From positions 704,639-768,638 of the forward strand of contig NZ_LNYU01000091.1 in assembly GCF_001468135.1 (NCBI RefSeq): a DNA stretch of 64,000 nt, in the 5' to 3' direction. Shown here piece after piece: positions 1 through 9,287 of this stretch. The DNA comes from Legionella santicrucis (GTDB lineage Bacteria; Pseudomonadota; Gammaproteobacteria; Legionellales; Legionellaceae). Below the pieces are notes generated by a model. That model had not been told where the DNA came from, did not search any database, and saw nothing but the letters and a program-made list of their open reading frames with translations. Numbering within the stretch: position 1 is the stretch's first letter; each line of letters begins with the position of its first letter. Position numbers and translations under genes: made by a program.

Positions 1-352
1 TTGTGGCATCCAACATCAGCTTATCAAAGCACCTAAAGGTCGACCTGGATGTGATTTTAATTATCCTGGCAATATTTTTGTACATCATTCACTTTTTTTA
101 GGGGCGCTCTTATCAGAAAAAAATCTTCAGGAATATCAGGTCGAACAAACACTAGATGGAGTTAAAATTAAGATTGTAACCACCGGCTATATAAACAAGC
201 ATCAATTGCAAGAAAATATCCGCATACGATTAAATAAAGTAAACTTCCCTCATGCTAAAATAGAAGTTATTGAAGTGCCTGAAATTGTCTATTTGTATTC
301 AGGTAAACTCAATCGTTTTATACCATTGAAATCACATCCAGAAACTGAATAA
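1..352 (+). CDS. PaaK/CapK-like adenylate-forming enzyme, C-terminal part (partial)
   Basis: An open frame of about 116 codons enters from the left edge and stops at 350-352, so only the C-terminus is present. The visible part has a GRPG turn near the start, a segment QEYQV followed by a beta-rich stretch, and the ending SGKLNRFIPLK. This order is typical of the small C-terminal domain of the phenylacetate-CoA ligase/CapK family, which activates carboxylic acids with ATP. It converges on the ketosynthase operon with only about 44 bases between the stops, so it may belong to the same biosynthetic locus, activating or loading an acyl group. The substrate cannot be read from this fragment. Confidence 0.6.
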   Translation, partial: CGIQHQLIKAPKGRPGCDFNYPGNIFVHHSLFLGALLSEKNLQEYQVEQTLDGVKIKIVTTGYINKHQLQENIRIRLNKVNFPHAKIEVIEVPEIVYLYSGKLNRFIPLKSHPETE

Positions 353-396
353 TCCCATTCGCTTATTTATATTTTTAAAAAACAAGACACATGTCA

Positions 397-1698
397 TTAA
401 TCATAGCTATGCATTACAAGGTGAGTATTGCCTCCTCCTGCACCATAGCTAGAAACCCCAGCTAAATACTGTTTTTTTATTTTGGGAAAATCTTGAAATT
501 CAGTAGCAATGTATAGGGGTGAGTTTTCCAACATAAAATCTGGATTTGGAGTTTCAAAATTAATCGAAGGTACAATAGCCTTATTTTTAAGCATAAGTAC
601 TGTTTTAATGATTGAAGCCATGCCAGATACAGTACCCGTATGGCCTAGATTACTTATTACCGAGCTTATGGGACAATGATGTTTCTTCGTAACGTCTCTG
701 AGCGCTTTTTTTAGTGCATATATTTCTGTTGCATCACCCAGTTTGGTTGAAGCACCATGCGCTGAAATATAATCAAGATCATTTGGATCAATTCCTGCAT
801 TTTTCCAAGCAGCTTGCAAGCAATTATATTGGCCCTGAATTCCTGGCGCCATAAATCCTTCTTTTGAAGAATTACCATCATTACTCATTGCAGATCCAAT
901 AATTACCGCATGAATTAGATCATTATCTGCAATTGCATCTTCAAGTCGTTTTAAAACAACTAAGCCAGCACCATTGGAATATAAAGTACCCGATGCAGAA
1001 CTATCAAAAGGATGGCAATGACCATCAACAGAAAATAATCCGTTTTCTTCATAAAGATAGCCAATTTCTTGGGGTACATCGATTAAGGTCGCTCCTGCAA
1101 TTGCCATATCACAGTAATGACTATTTAACTCACGACAGCAATGTATTATTGCAGTCAAAGAGGACGAACACGCAGTATATAAATCAATAGAACTTCCTTG
1201 AAATCCAAATTGATAAGAAAGATAAGGTGCAATGACTTTTGAATAATATCTTTCTATGGTTTTTTGTGTATCAATTGCTTGATAATATGCCTCCCCTACG
1301 AAATGAGATGGTGGTTGATTATGGGCACCAATATAAACCGCTGTATTTTTAATAAAATTATCCGTATGGCTTTTCATCGAACTCAAAGCACGATAAGTTA
1401 AATGTGACATCACTTTGCATTGAATGCCTAACAACTCAAAATTTTTAGGGGTTCCAGCAAATGGAGGAGCATCAAAGGATTCTAAATCATCTAATATTCC
1501 TCGGTATGGTTTGTAATTGGAGTCAGCAATTAATTGCTCTGAAACACCCGATCGACGTAATTGCTCTGCAGAAAATTGACTAACAGCTTCTTTGCCAAAC
1601 CTTAATAAATTCCAATACTCTTCAAGAGTGTTAGCTCCAGGTAATTTTACAGCCATACCTACAATGGCAATTTTGTTTGAGTTATTATTTATATTCAT
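397..1698 (-). CDS. Stand-alone beta-ketoacyl synthase (polyketide-type KS)
   Basis: The 433 residues form one complete ketosynthase of the modular polyketide synthase type. Visible are the N-terminal IAIVGMAVKLPGA, the nucleophile Cys177 in DLYTACSSS, His314 in AHGASTKLGD and His353 in NLGHTGTVSG, which complete the Cys-His-His condensing triad. No acyltransferase or ACP domain is attached. It is the last gene of a five-gene minus-strand operon, 114 bases after the adenylation gene. By context it should perform a decarboxylative Claisen condensation using the extender unit made by its neighbours. The short distance to the convergent PaaK-like gene suggests the locus continues to the left. 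Confidence 0.92.
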   Translation of the reverse strand: MNINNNSNKIAIVGMAVKLPGANTLEEYWNLLRFGKEAVSQFSAEQLRRSGVSEQLIADSNYKPYRGILDDLESFDAPPFAGTPKNFELLGIQCKVMSHLTYRALSSMKSHTDNFIKNTAVYIGAHNQPPSHFVGEAYYQAIDTQKTIERYYSKVIAPYLSYQFGFQGSSIDLYTACSSSLTAIIHCCRELNSHYCDMAIAGATLIDVPQEIGYLYEENGLFSVDGHCHPFDSSASGTLYSNGAGLVVLKRLEDAIADNDLIHAVIIGSAMSNDGNSSKEGFMAPGIQGQYNCLQAAWKNAGIDPNDLDYISAHGASTKLGDATEIYALKKALRDVTKKHHCPISSVISNLGHTGTVSGMASIIKTVLMLKNKAIVPSINFETPNPDFMLENSPLYIATEFQDFPKIKKQYLAGVSSYGAGGGNTHLVMHSYD

Positions 1699-1812
1699 AA
1701 TCTTAAAAGACCTTATTGTACGCTATCTGTATCTTTTAAATATAGGTCATTTTTCGTAATCATTCATGTCCATGCACCGTAAAACTGTATTCAGAACATG
1801 CGACTCTTTAAG

Positions 1813-3342
1813 TTAAATAAAGCTCAGTAACCTCTCCTTATCTATTTTTCCATTTTCTTTTATGGGTAATGCATTTAACCAAATGTAATGTTCTGGAATC
1901 ATGTAATCTGGGAGCCTGGTTTTTAAAAATGATTTAAGTTCTGCTTTGCTTAGCTCTATTTGTTTGTTATGAGCAATTAGAAATGCGACCATTCGATGAT
2001 CAAGAGAATCCATTTTTTCACAGACAACTACAGCATCCTGAATACTGGGATGCTCTAACAAATGGTATTGTATTTCACCTAATTCAATACGTATGCCATG
2101 TACTTTTACCTGATCATCCTTACGACCTAAAAATAATAATTCCTGTTTTTTACTCCAACAAACTATATCGCCAGTACGATACATTTTTTCTCCAGGCAAG
2201 TAAGGATTATCGATGAAAGCGGCCTGGGTAAGTTCTGAATTATTTAAATAACCTTGAGCTAATCCCACTCCAGAAATGAATAATTCTCCGGGTTCAGAAC
2301 CCGTTGACTTTAACTGCTCATCTAAGACAAAAAATTGGATATTCTGTATGGGCGTGCCAATTGGAATAGTCCGATAACGCTTGAGCTTTTCACAAACAAA
2401 ATAAGAAACATCTATGGTAACTTCTGTAGGGCCGTATAAATTGACTAAAAGTGTTTTTTGATCTTGAAATATCTGATTAAATAGATTAACACTTCCCGCA
2501 TCTAATGCCTCTCCACTTGAGAATACATATTTTAAAGAACTTAAGCGATTTATTGAAAAATCCTCTTTAATATAGCTTAAAAAGATACGTAATACGGAAG
2601 GAACAAAATGAATAACGTTGATTTTATAATGTTCAATCATTTGAACAAATAGCTTAATATCATGTTCTTTTTGAGGAGGCAACAGAACGACACTGGCTCC
2701 AGCAATAGCCCACCAACAGGTCTCCCACACAGAGATATCAAAACAAATATGTGTTTTATGAAATAATACGTCATGGCTTTGCAAGGGAAATGTATTTTGC
2801 ATCCATAGAATTCGATTAACTAAAGCTTGATGTGAAATCATGACTCCTTTGGGCTTGCCTGTAGTACCTGAGGTATACATCACATAAGCTAAATTTTGTT
2901 TTTCTAAAGGTAGGTTTAAATTATGGGATTCTTCATGAGCCACCTCTTCACCAATATCTAATATTTGCAGGTTATCTTTATCATATAATGTAGATATTGC
3001 GGTATCATCAACAATAAGAAATTTGATTTGGCTATCGTCGATGATAGTTTGCCTCCTAATTACAGGAGCTAGGGGATCTATCGGTAAATAGGCTCCTCCT
3101 GCCTTTAATACAGCAAAGATAGCCACCAGCATTTCAAAAGAACGCATCAATTGAATACCGACAATACCATTTAATGATAGCCCTTTTTTTTGCAGATATC
3201 GTGCATATTGATTGGCTTGTTTATTAAAAGCATCATACGAAATTTGACGATCTTCCCAAGAAATAGCGGTATTTTCTGGATATTTCCTGGCTTGTTCTTC
3301 GAATAAGCAACAAATTGTTGTGTATTGATCAGAAAGGTTCAT
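1813..3342 (-). CDS. Stand-alone amino-acid adenylation enzyme, predicted serine-specific (ZmaJ-like)
   Basis: This is a 509-residue NRPS-type A domain without condensation or carrier domain. Core motifs: YTSGTTGKPKG near 156-166, FDISVWE at 201-207, NLYGPTE at 301-307, YRTGD, and the NGKID lysine at 499. The ten pocket positions, aligned by eye to GrsA/EntF, read D202 I203 W206 H245 F274 S276 L302 I310 D311 K499. This is almost the known serine code (DVWHFSLVDK or DVWHLSLIDK). Predicted role: activate L-serine as the AMP ester and load the small ACP encoded at the head of the operon. It starts 17 bases after the acyl-CoA dehydrogenase. Specificity is inferred, not measured. Confidence 0.9.
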   Translation of the reverse strand: MNLSDQYTTICCLFEEQARKYPENTAISWEDRQISYDAFNKQANQYARYLQKKGLSLNGIVGIQLMRSFEMLVAIFAVLKAGGAYLPIDPLAPVIRRQTIIDDSQIKFLIVDDTAISTLYDKDNLQILDIGEEVAHEESHNLNLPLEKQNLAYVMYTSGTTGKPKGVMISHQALVNRILWMQNTFPLQSHDVLFHKTHICFDISVWETCWWAIAGASVVLLPPQKEHDIKLFVQMIEHYKINVIHFVPSVLRIFLSYIKEDFSINRLSSLKYVFSSGEALDAGSVNLFNQIFQDQKTLLVNLYGPTEVTIDVSYFVCEKLKRYRTIPIGTPIQNIQFFVLDEQLKSTGSEPGELFISGVGLAQGYLNNSELTQAAFIDNPYLPGEKMYRTGDIVCWSKKQELLFLGRKDDQVKVHGIRIELGEIQYHLLEHPSIQDAVVVCEKMDSLDHRMVAFLIAHNKQIELSKAELKSFLKTRLPDYMIPEHYIWLNALPIKENGKIDKERLLSFI

Positions 3343-3359
3343 AGGATAAAAATTACCTT

Positions 3360-4487
3360 CTATTCATTGATGCAATGCTTGGCAATGAGGATCTCGTGCA
3401 TTTGCGAGGTTCCTTCGATAATTTCCATTACCTTGGCATCTCTATAATATCGTTCCACAGAATAAGTTTCCTCAAAGCCAGCCGCACCAAATATTTGCAG
3501 TGCATGGTTAGATACAAAAACAACCATTTTTGAGGCAACATATTTTGCCACTAATGTTTCAGTGATGTAGGCTGGATCTTTTTGTTGTCGCAATCCTCCT
3601 ACATAAAAACAAAATTCTCGGGCTGCTTTAACTTGTACAATCATTTCCGCGATCATTTTTTGAATTAATTGATGCTCATCTAACGTACAATTAAATTGTG
3701 TTCTTTGTTGCACATAGCTTCGAGCAGCATCCAAGCATGCTTGGCCTAAACCAACACACCCATATGCGGTTGTATAACGCCCTTCATCTAATGCAGTTTG
3801 GGCCACATAAGTAAAACCCATACCAATAGAGCCTAATAGATTTGCCTTAGGAATACGGCAATTATCAAAAAAGAGCTCTGCCAGCATATTAGAGCGCAAA
3901 CCTAAAAAATTAGACATTGGTGAAATAATTAATCCTGGCGTATTTTTTTCAACTAAAACTACAGTGGGTTGTCCTTGATAGTTTGCTAAAACTAAAAACA
4001 AGTCTGCTATTTGTCCTAAAGTGATGTATTTTTTATTCCCCGTAAGAATAAGCTCTTCATTTTTATCCAATAATTGAGTTTCAACATGCTCCAAATCACT
4101 ACCAATATTCGTTTCTGTTAATGCTAACGCTGCTAAAATTTTTCCTGATGCAATCTGAGGCAACCAGGTTTGCTTCTGTTCTTGCGAACCGAACTGCAAG
4201 AGAGATTTACTCACCATGCCCAATACAGTTAAAATATTTGCCAAAGAGCATAGTTCTTTCGCAAATGCCTCATGCATGAGGCCTAGGGTCAATTCATCCC
4301 ATTGTTGCCCACCAAATTGTTTAGGAATACCTGCACCTAAAAAACCATTTTGGGCTAATGTATCAAAAAAATCCCGTGGAATTTTTTGTTCTTTATCAAA
4401 GATTTTCACCTGGGGCTGAAGATAATGTTCTATGAATTGATTAAAGAACTGCCGTTGTTTTACATATAGCGGTTGATAATGGGGCAA
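3360..4487 (-). CDS. Acyl-CoA/acyl-ACP dehydrogenase family flavoprotein (ZmaI-like)
   Basis: At 375 residues it has the full length of the acyl-CoA dehydrogenase family, with an N-terminal helical domain, a beta domain around LALTETNIGSD, and a C-terminal helical domain. The glutamate in MEIIEGTSQMH sits where short-chain family members carry the catalytic base. FAD is expected. The best start is a TTG at 4485-4487, because a strong AAGGAGAG lies eight bases before it and no ATG fits. It lies 11 bases after the 3-hydroxyacyl-CoA dehydrogenase. In the aminomalonyl pathway the equivalent enzyme oxidises the carrier-bound C3 aldehyde to the carboxylate. That assignment rests on the operon. Confidence 0.9.
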   Translation of the reverse strand: MPHYQPLYVKQRQFFNQFIEHYLQPQVKIFDKEQKIPRDFFDTLAQNGFLGAGIPKQFGGQQWDELTLGLMHEAFAKELCSLANILTVLGMVSKSLLQFGSQEQKQTWLPQIASGKILAALALTETNIGSDLEHVETQLLDKNEELILTGNKKYITLGQIADLFLVLANYQGQPTVVLVEKNTPGLIISPMSNFLGLRSNMLAELFFDNCRIPKANLLGSIGMGFTYVAQTALDEGRYTTAYGCVGLGQACLDAARSYVQQRTQFNCTLDEHQLIQKMIAEMIVQVKAAREFCFYVGGLRQQKDPAYITETLVAKYVASKMVVFVSNHALQIFGAAGFEETYSVERYYRDAKVMEIIEGTSQMHEILIAKHCINE

Positions 4488-4498
4488 ATTTTCTCTCC

Positions 4499-5353
4499 TT
4501 ATTCATATTGATAAAATCCTCTTTGTGTTTTTTGTCCAAGAAGCCCTGCATCAACCATATTTTTTAACAACCAGCATGGCCGATATTTAGGATCGTTCAA
4601 CTCTGAATAGATTGACTCTAAAGAATAGAGAACCGTATCCAAACCAATTAAATCGGCCGTATGCAATGGACCCATTTTATGCCCAAAACATTGTTTAAAT
4701 AAAATATCAATGTCTTCGATTGATGCGATATTTTCCTGTACCATAAAAATGGCTTCATTAATAAAAATCATCATCGCTCGATTACTTACAAAACCCACAG
4801 AATCCTTTACAACAATCATTTTTTTATGTACTTGTTCAAGTAATGCTCTGGTTTTTTCTATGGTCAAATCGTCGGTATGATATCCTTTAATCACCTCAAC
4901 CATGGGCATGAGGGGGGCTGGATTCATAAAGTGTGTTCCTATAACGCGTTGAGGGTGTTCCACAAGCGAAGCGATTTTAGTAATAGATATAGAAGAAGTA
5001 TTTACTCCAAAAATACACGTTGAACTGCACTGTTTGTTTAAGAGCTGATATAACGCTTTTTTCTGTTCCCAATTTTCAGGAATATTTTCAATAATGTATT
5101 CGGCTTGATTGAGTTCATCGAGTTTTGTGGTGAAAGAAATTGAGGCCAATATTGTTTCAAGAGAATGTTTAGACGATAAAGTCTGGGTTAACAACAAATA
5201 ATGTAAATTTTTAGCGATCGCTGTTTTTGCTTTATCTAATTGGGATTGCTGATTATCAATTAAAGTAACATAAAATCCGCATTGTGCGAAAAGCTGTGCA
5301 ATCCCTGTTCCCATTGTCCCAGCACCGAGAAGAGTCAGTATTTTTTGTGCCAT
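4499..5353 (-). CDS. 3-hydroxyacyl-CoA dehydrogenase family protein (ZmaG-like)
   Basis: The 284 residues match the 3-hydroxybutyryl-CoA dehydrogenase length. The N-terminal Rossmann motif LLGAGTMGTGIAQLFA binds NAD(P), followed by NTSSISIT and the conserved GTHFMNPAPLMPMVEVI, and the C-terminal dimerisation domain has GPLHTADLIGLDT. In primary metabolism this family oxidises 3-hydroxybutyryl-CoA. Here, between an ACP and an acyl-CoA dehydrogenase and next to a serine-type adenylation enzyme, it most likely oxidises the hydroxymethyl of seryl-ACP. The start is ATG at 5353, 48 bases after the ACP stop. Confidence 0.92.
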   Translation of the reverse strand: MAQKILTLLGAGTMGTGIAQLFAQCGFYVTLIDNQQSQLDKAKTAIAKNLHYLLLTQTLSSKHSLETILASISFTTKLDELNQAEYIIENIPENWEQKKALYQLLNKQCSSTCIFGVNTSSISITKIASLVEHPQRVIGTHFMNPAPLMPMVEVIKGYHTDDLTIEKTRALLEQVHKKMIVVKDSVGFVSNRAMMIFINEAIFMVQENIASIEDIDILFKQCFGHKMGPLHTADLIGLDTVLYSLESIYSELNDPKYRPCWLLKNMVDAGLLGQKTQRGFYQYE

Positions 5354-5401
5354 ATTATATGTCCATTACTCTATGCATTAGATAGCCAAAATTTATCACA
5401 A

Positions 5402-5656
5402 TTATTTGTGACTCAATTGCAGCTTACGAGAAATAAAGTCTGCAATTGCATCAATACTTGTTAACTGATTTGGCTCAAACTCACCAACCTCAAGATCAAT
5501 TTTAAATTTCTTTTCTATAAAAACTAATAATTGAATAAAAAATAAAGAGTGCGTTGCACCTGTCTCAAAAATATTATCCGAATAACCAATATCTTTAATC
5601 CTAAAAGAATTGAGTAAAAATAATTTTATTTCTTTTTTAATGTGCTCAATATCCAT
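5402..5656 (-). CDS. Discrete acyl carrier protein (ZmaH-like)
   Basis: This 84-residue acidic helical protein has the ACP pattern NIFETGATHSLFFIQLL. Ser37 is the expected phosphopantetheine site. The usual Asp before the serine is His, so the motif is HSL rather than DSL, which may tune the partner choice. The start is ATG at 5656 with AGGATGA upstream. As the first gene of the operon it is the natural carrier on which serine would be loaded and then oxidised in two steps. It is unlikely to be the fatty-acid ACP, because no fab genes are nearby and the serine motif diverges. Confidence 0.88.
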   Translation of the reverse strand: MDIEHIKKEIKLFLLNSFRIKDIGYSDNIFETGATHSLFFIQLLVFIEKKFKIDLEVGEFEPNQLTSIDAIADFISRKLQLSHK

Positions 5657-6099
5657 CAGATCATCCTATTTGATAAGGTATCTTAATTATCTAAAAAAAG
5701 CAGTTGTCTTCCACTACAAATGTCAACTGATTTTTAGCATAAACAGCTCTTGATAGTGTTCTCAGTGAAGCCCAATGCTATCGTTTTTTACACTCATTGA
5801 AAAATGAAATTATAATTAGATATTATTTGATTATATTTAATATTTTTTTGAATAAGCAAGAAACTTGATGCGTATATTGAAGAAATTTTACTACGTATTG
5901 ATGCTGTATTATTAATTAAATTTTCGCTACTAAGAAAATATTTTTTTAAAACCGTACATTTTAACAAAATTATAAAAGACCATTTTAAAAGTCAATGTGG
6001 GGAATTTGCATATTTAAGTACAACATTGTTATACATCGTAGGATGTTTGTAGTAATTCTAAGCAATATAATTTATAATAAAACCAATAAATTATTTTTA

Positions 6100-6154
6100 A
6101 ACTAAGTGACTGAAAATCTTCGTGTCTACAGTTCGATTCTGCCGCTGGCCCCCA
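6100..6154 (+). other. tRNA-Phe-like 3' fragment (possible attachment-site remnant)
   Basis: Bases 6108-6117 read as an anticodon stem-loop with GAA anticodon (GACTGAAAATC type). They are followed by CGTGTC, a T-arm-like GTTCGATTC at 6131-6139, and CTGGCCCCCA at 6145-6154, close to a normal tRNA-Phe acceptor and CCA end. The D-arm and 5' acceptor strand are not recognisable, and the stems contain mismatches, so it is not a functional tRNA. Such 3' tRNA pieces are often left where an integrative element inserted. It lies at the border between the biosynthetic operon and a run of unknown genes. Confidence 0.55.
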
Positions 6155-6229
6155 TGAGAATCAAGCAATTACGTTGCTTTTAGCAAAATCCGAAATTTTG
6201 AGTTAAAAATTTGTTAAACAGAGGTCAAT

Positions 6230-6490
6230 ATGATTCCGATTATTATAGACAGAAAAATGAATAGAACCCTTAATATTGATGTAGGTGATTTTAAGGGTGA
6301 TGTTGACGAGGTCAAAGCCCAATTACAAGCTTATGCCGATAAAAATAAAATTGAGTTTTCAGGATTTCGTGGTTATGGCACTTTGACTGTGAATGGTGTT
6401 AAACATAACATAACTCCTTATGGTATTGACATCCCTATGATGTTAGAATTTTTTGGATTCCCAAACTCTACTCTATCAAACAGAATATAA
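6230..6490 (+). CDS. Small hypothetical protein (86 aa)
   Basis: A short open frame with ATG at 6230 and AGAGG about nine bases upstream. The protein has no signal peptide or membrane segment and no motif I recognise. It begins with a beta-like stretch (PIIIDRKMNRTLNID) and continues with a helix-like segment and further strands, so a small alpha/beta fold is plausible. It lies just downstream of the tRNA-like fragment and may be cargo of an integrated element. The function is unknown. Confidence 0.55.
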   Translation: MIPIIIDRKMNRTLNIDVGDFKGDVDEVKAQLQAYADKNKIEFSGFRGYGTLTVNGVKHNITPYGIDIPMMLEFFGFPNSTLSNRI

Positions 6491-6864
6491 TCTATAAAAG
6501 CGCTGTACTCATGGTCAGAAAGGTAGTTGTGTGATCAAGTTTCAAATGATTTAATTTTTAAGCCTCGAAACAAACTAACCCTATACCTAATAATTTGCGC
6601 TTTTAACTCGTTATAAATACTCATCTGAATGCCTTTCCCTGAAGCTTGCTTTGTTCAAAGTTACTTACCTATTTATTGCCATAAATTTACTCTGCTTCCC
6701 GCATTACACTCTGCTAATGCGTGCTTACTGCAATCCCTCTTTTTATTTATTTGAGAGGTCAAAAAATGGCAGATAAATATGCTTGATTATTTTATTTTTA
6801 ACTATACTCAAATTTGTCAACTCTTAGTCTGAAGGAACATTTAACAAAACAAGGAGAGTATATT
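6491..6864. other. Intergenic region, nothing recognised
   Basis: About 370 AT-rich bases before the next gene. I see no RNA gene, repeat or strong promoter, apart from the ribosome-binding site AAGGAGAG at 6851-6858 that belongs to the following gene. Confidence 0.4.
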
Positions 6865-9081
6865 ATGCCTACTAATCTGGATTTAACAAAGTTAGGCAGC
6901 CCTAGTGCTTTAAGTCTTTTGGCCAACTCTGAAACAATACCTTCATTGGTTACTGCTGGTGCTGTTTTAGCGGTCACTGCAGCTTTTTTCACTTATTCTG
7001 AATACAAAAATTACCAAGAAAAAAAACATAAAAAGGAAATTGAAAATGTCAACGAACTTTACTCACTCCATTTAAAACAAATGATTGTCCCTAGCCAAGG
7101 AAAAATTCATGGCTTTCCACCAATTTTTCAATTAGTAGACAATAAATATCATTCCATGCATTTTACGTCACAACAAGTTAAAGATATTGGTTCTGACGTC
7201 ATTCACGGAACAGATATTGCTCTGTCTAATTATCGTGAATCAGTACGGGCCACTATAAAAAAATTACAAGAATACTATTTTTCTCGAAAAAATGGAAAAA
7301 AAGTTAAATCAGATGATATCGGTGCGGGAGTTTTATCCTATTTAATGTATATGCTGGACACGAAGTGTCTTAATTTTCTTGGGTACGAATATGATATAGC
7401 TTATTTAGATGCGATCTGCAAATTCATTAATGCATATGCATCACAACATGGGGAAAAAAGCCAACGTTTTAGTCGATTATCTCCTGTATATATGCATTTA
7501 TTAAAAGCCAAGCAAAAACTTGAAAAGCATAAAGAAGTGCTGTCCTTAGAAGAAACTGTTGCTGAATTAAAAGACAGTTGTATTAATTACAGTGATATCC
7601 TGATTCGCACACTTGTTAAAATGGTTGTCAAAGATTCAGATACTGACTTGGCAGATACTGTCGCTCATAATGAGCTAAAAGAAGGAGTACTACGCCAACA
7701 TTATATCCGTTCTGAAATCCTTGAAATTGAATTATGTGCGGACACCCAAATAAATATTCCTGATTCAATTTTTAAGGACTGGATAAAAAAACTGTCAACT
7801 TATTATTTACATTCGTTAAGTACGGAATTAGAAAATGAGAAAGAACAGTTCGATTCACCTGATGATTTTTTTATAATTCTTAATCTTGCTAATCAACTGC
7901 TAGGAAAAAAATTATCAAGAAACTCTAAAGAGCAAGTTAAAATTGAAAATGAGTTAAAACGTATTCGTAAGGTATTTAAAGAGAGTGGAAACTTTATTAG
8001 CACTCGATTTAATAAAACAACTAAAAAATTTGAAATTGTTAGCGATCCCTTAAGTCTTGTCGAACGCTCACTGATTATGGGTAAAATAGCCAAAATAGCT
8101 CATGAGTTAGTTTCATTGCAATATTTAAGTGCTTTTTTGTTGAAAAGCATTCAATTACTTGGTGATATTTATGTCAATAATCCAGAGCACTTCTGTCAAA
8201 TTTTTCATGTCCTAGAACGTTTATGTACTCTTATTCAAGAGGATTCCCTAGCAGCCAAAAAAGCATTTATGGAGCTACAACAAGGTAATGACAACAACAT
8301 GCAACTCGAAGAAAAAGAGAGATTCCCCAATACTGTAAGAGACATATTAGAGTCCATTTATGGAGAAATTAAAAATTTTGGTGAGCAAATTAAAGAATCT
8401 CGGCAAATAGCCATTAAAACAATTCAAACTCGTACTGTTAAATCAGTGAAATATGAAATGCTAGGTATTGCAAATGGCATATCTCAGATATATTTTGGTG
8501 ATACCATCACAACCAATAATGAAGAAAAGACATTCCCATCAGCCCCCTCTGAAATACCAGAAAATAATGAACTCGATCTTCCAGCGCAACCAATAAATAC
8601 TGAACAAGAAAACAAGGATAGTCTGATTGACTCATTAAATAAATTGTCTTCATCTCTTTTTAAAAGTGTTTGGGAAATACAAAAGTATGATTTTTTTCGT
8701 TCCAAAAGCTATTTTCTAATGTACGATGCTCTGAGCGTAATGAAAAATAAGTCATTGATGCTGCTTCAGGAAAATTCAAGTGTTAATGAGCGTCGCGATA
8801 AAGCAGAAAAAACACTAGCCTTGACTGTTTTTTTATTTAACGAAACTATTGCGTTTTTAAATAAATCAACAACGGAAAGACAAAGTTTTTCTGCTAACTT
8901 CTATAATCTCATTCATGATAAATTGAATAATCAAGAAAATAATAACTTTATTGACAGACACAATAATAAGGTATCGCGCTTTATATACACACATATTTGC
9001 AGCTATGGAATTTTTAAAACAGATACACGTAAGAAACTAGATATTTTTGAGGATTTATGTAAAAAAACGTCATTAACTTAA
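6865..9081 (+). CDS. Large hypothetical protein with one N-terminal membrane segment (738 aa)
   Basis: The start is set at ATG 6865 because AAGGAGAG lies eight bases before it. A TTG 51 bases upstream keeps the frame but has no ribosome-binding site. Residues about 25-50 form a hydrophobic helix (SLVTAGAVLAVTAAFFTY), followed by a charged KKHKKE stretch. The long remainder is helix-rich and lysine/glutamate-rich with probable coiled-coil parts. A small N-terminal domain is thus anchored, with most of the protein on one side of the membrane. I recognise no catalytic motif. In a Legionella-like genome it could be a secreted effector or a membrane-tethered scaffold, but the sequence proves neither. 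Confidence 0.7.
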   Translation: MPTNLDLTKLGSPSALSLLANSETIPSLVTAGAVLAVTAAFFTYSEYKNYQEKKHKKEIENVNELYSLHLKQMIVPSQGKIHGFPPIFQLVDNKYHSMHFTSQQVKDIGSDVIHGTDIALSNYRESVRATIKKLQEYYFSRKNGKKVKSDDIGAGVLSYLMYMLDTKCLNFLGYEYDIAYLDAICKFINAYASQHGEKSQRFSRLSPVYMHLLKAKQKLEKHKEVLSLEETVAELKDSCINYSDILIRTLVKMVVKDSDTDLADTVAHNELKEGVLRQHYIRSEILEIELCADTQINIPDSIFKDWIKKLSTYYLHSLSTELENEKEQFDSPDDFFIILNLANQLLGKKLSRNSKEQVKIENELKRIRKVFKESGNFISTRFNKTTKKFEIVSDPLSLVERSLIMGKIAKIAHELVSLQYLSAFLLKSIQLLGDIYVNNPEHFCQIFHVLERLCTLIQEDSLAAKKAFMELQQGNDNNMQLEEKERFPNTVRDILESIYGEIKNFGEQIKESRQIAIKTIQTRTVKSVKYEMLGIANGISQIYFGDTITTNNEEKTFPSAPSEIPENNELDLPAQPINTEQENKDSLIDSLNKLSSSLFKSVWEIQKYDFFRSKSYFLMYDALSVMKNKSLMLLQENSSVNERRDKAEKTLALTVFLFNETIAFLNKSTTERQSFSANFYNLIHDKLNNQENNNFIDRHNNKVSRFIYTHICSYGIFKTDTRKKLDIFEDLCKKTSLT

Positions 9082-9287
9082 TACTGACGAGTTTGCAACG
9101 TAGCCACTACTGGCACACCTTGTAAGTAACTTCATTTGTTTTTTTTATGGACATGATGATGTTAACCTTGACACCAATATATCATCATGATTTTAACATG
9201 CCCAGGTATCTGCCTTGGCATCATCGGCTGGATTTTTAACATAAGGATGGTACCGGCCTTAAGTCCGACAAAGACAGGAGACATAAA

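Noticed and set aside
933..1190. Open frame antisense to the ketosynthase gene
   Set aside because: It is a shadow of the ketosynthase; no start signal and its codons follow those of the real gene in reverse.
6798..6992. Minus-strand frame opposite the start of the 738-residue protein
   Set aside because: It is antisense to a gene with a strong ribosome-binding site and shows no features of its own.
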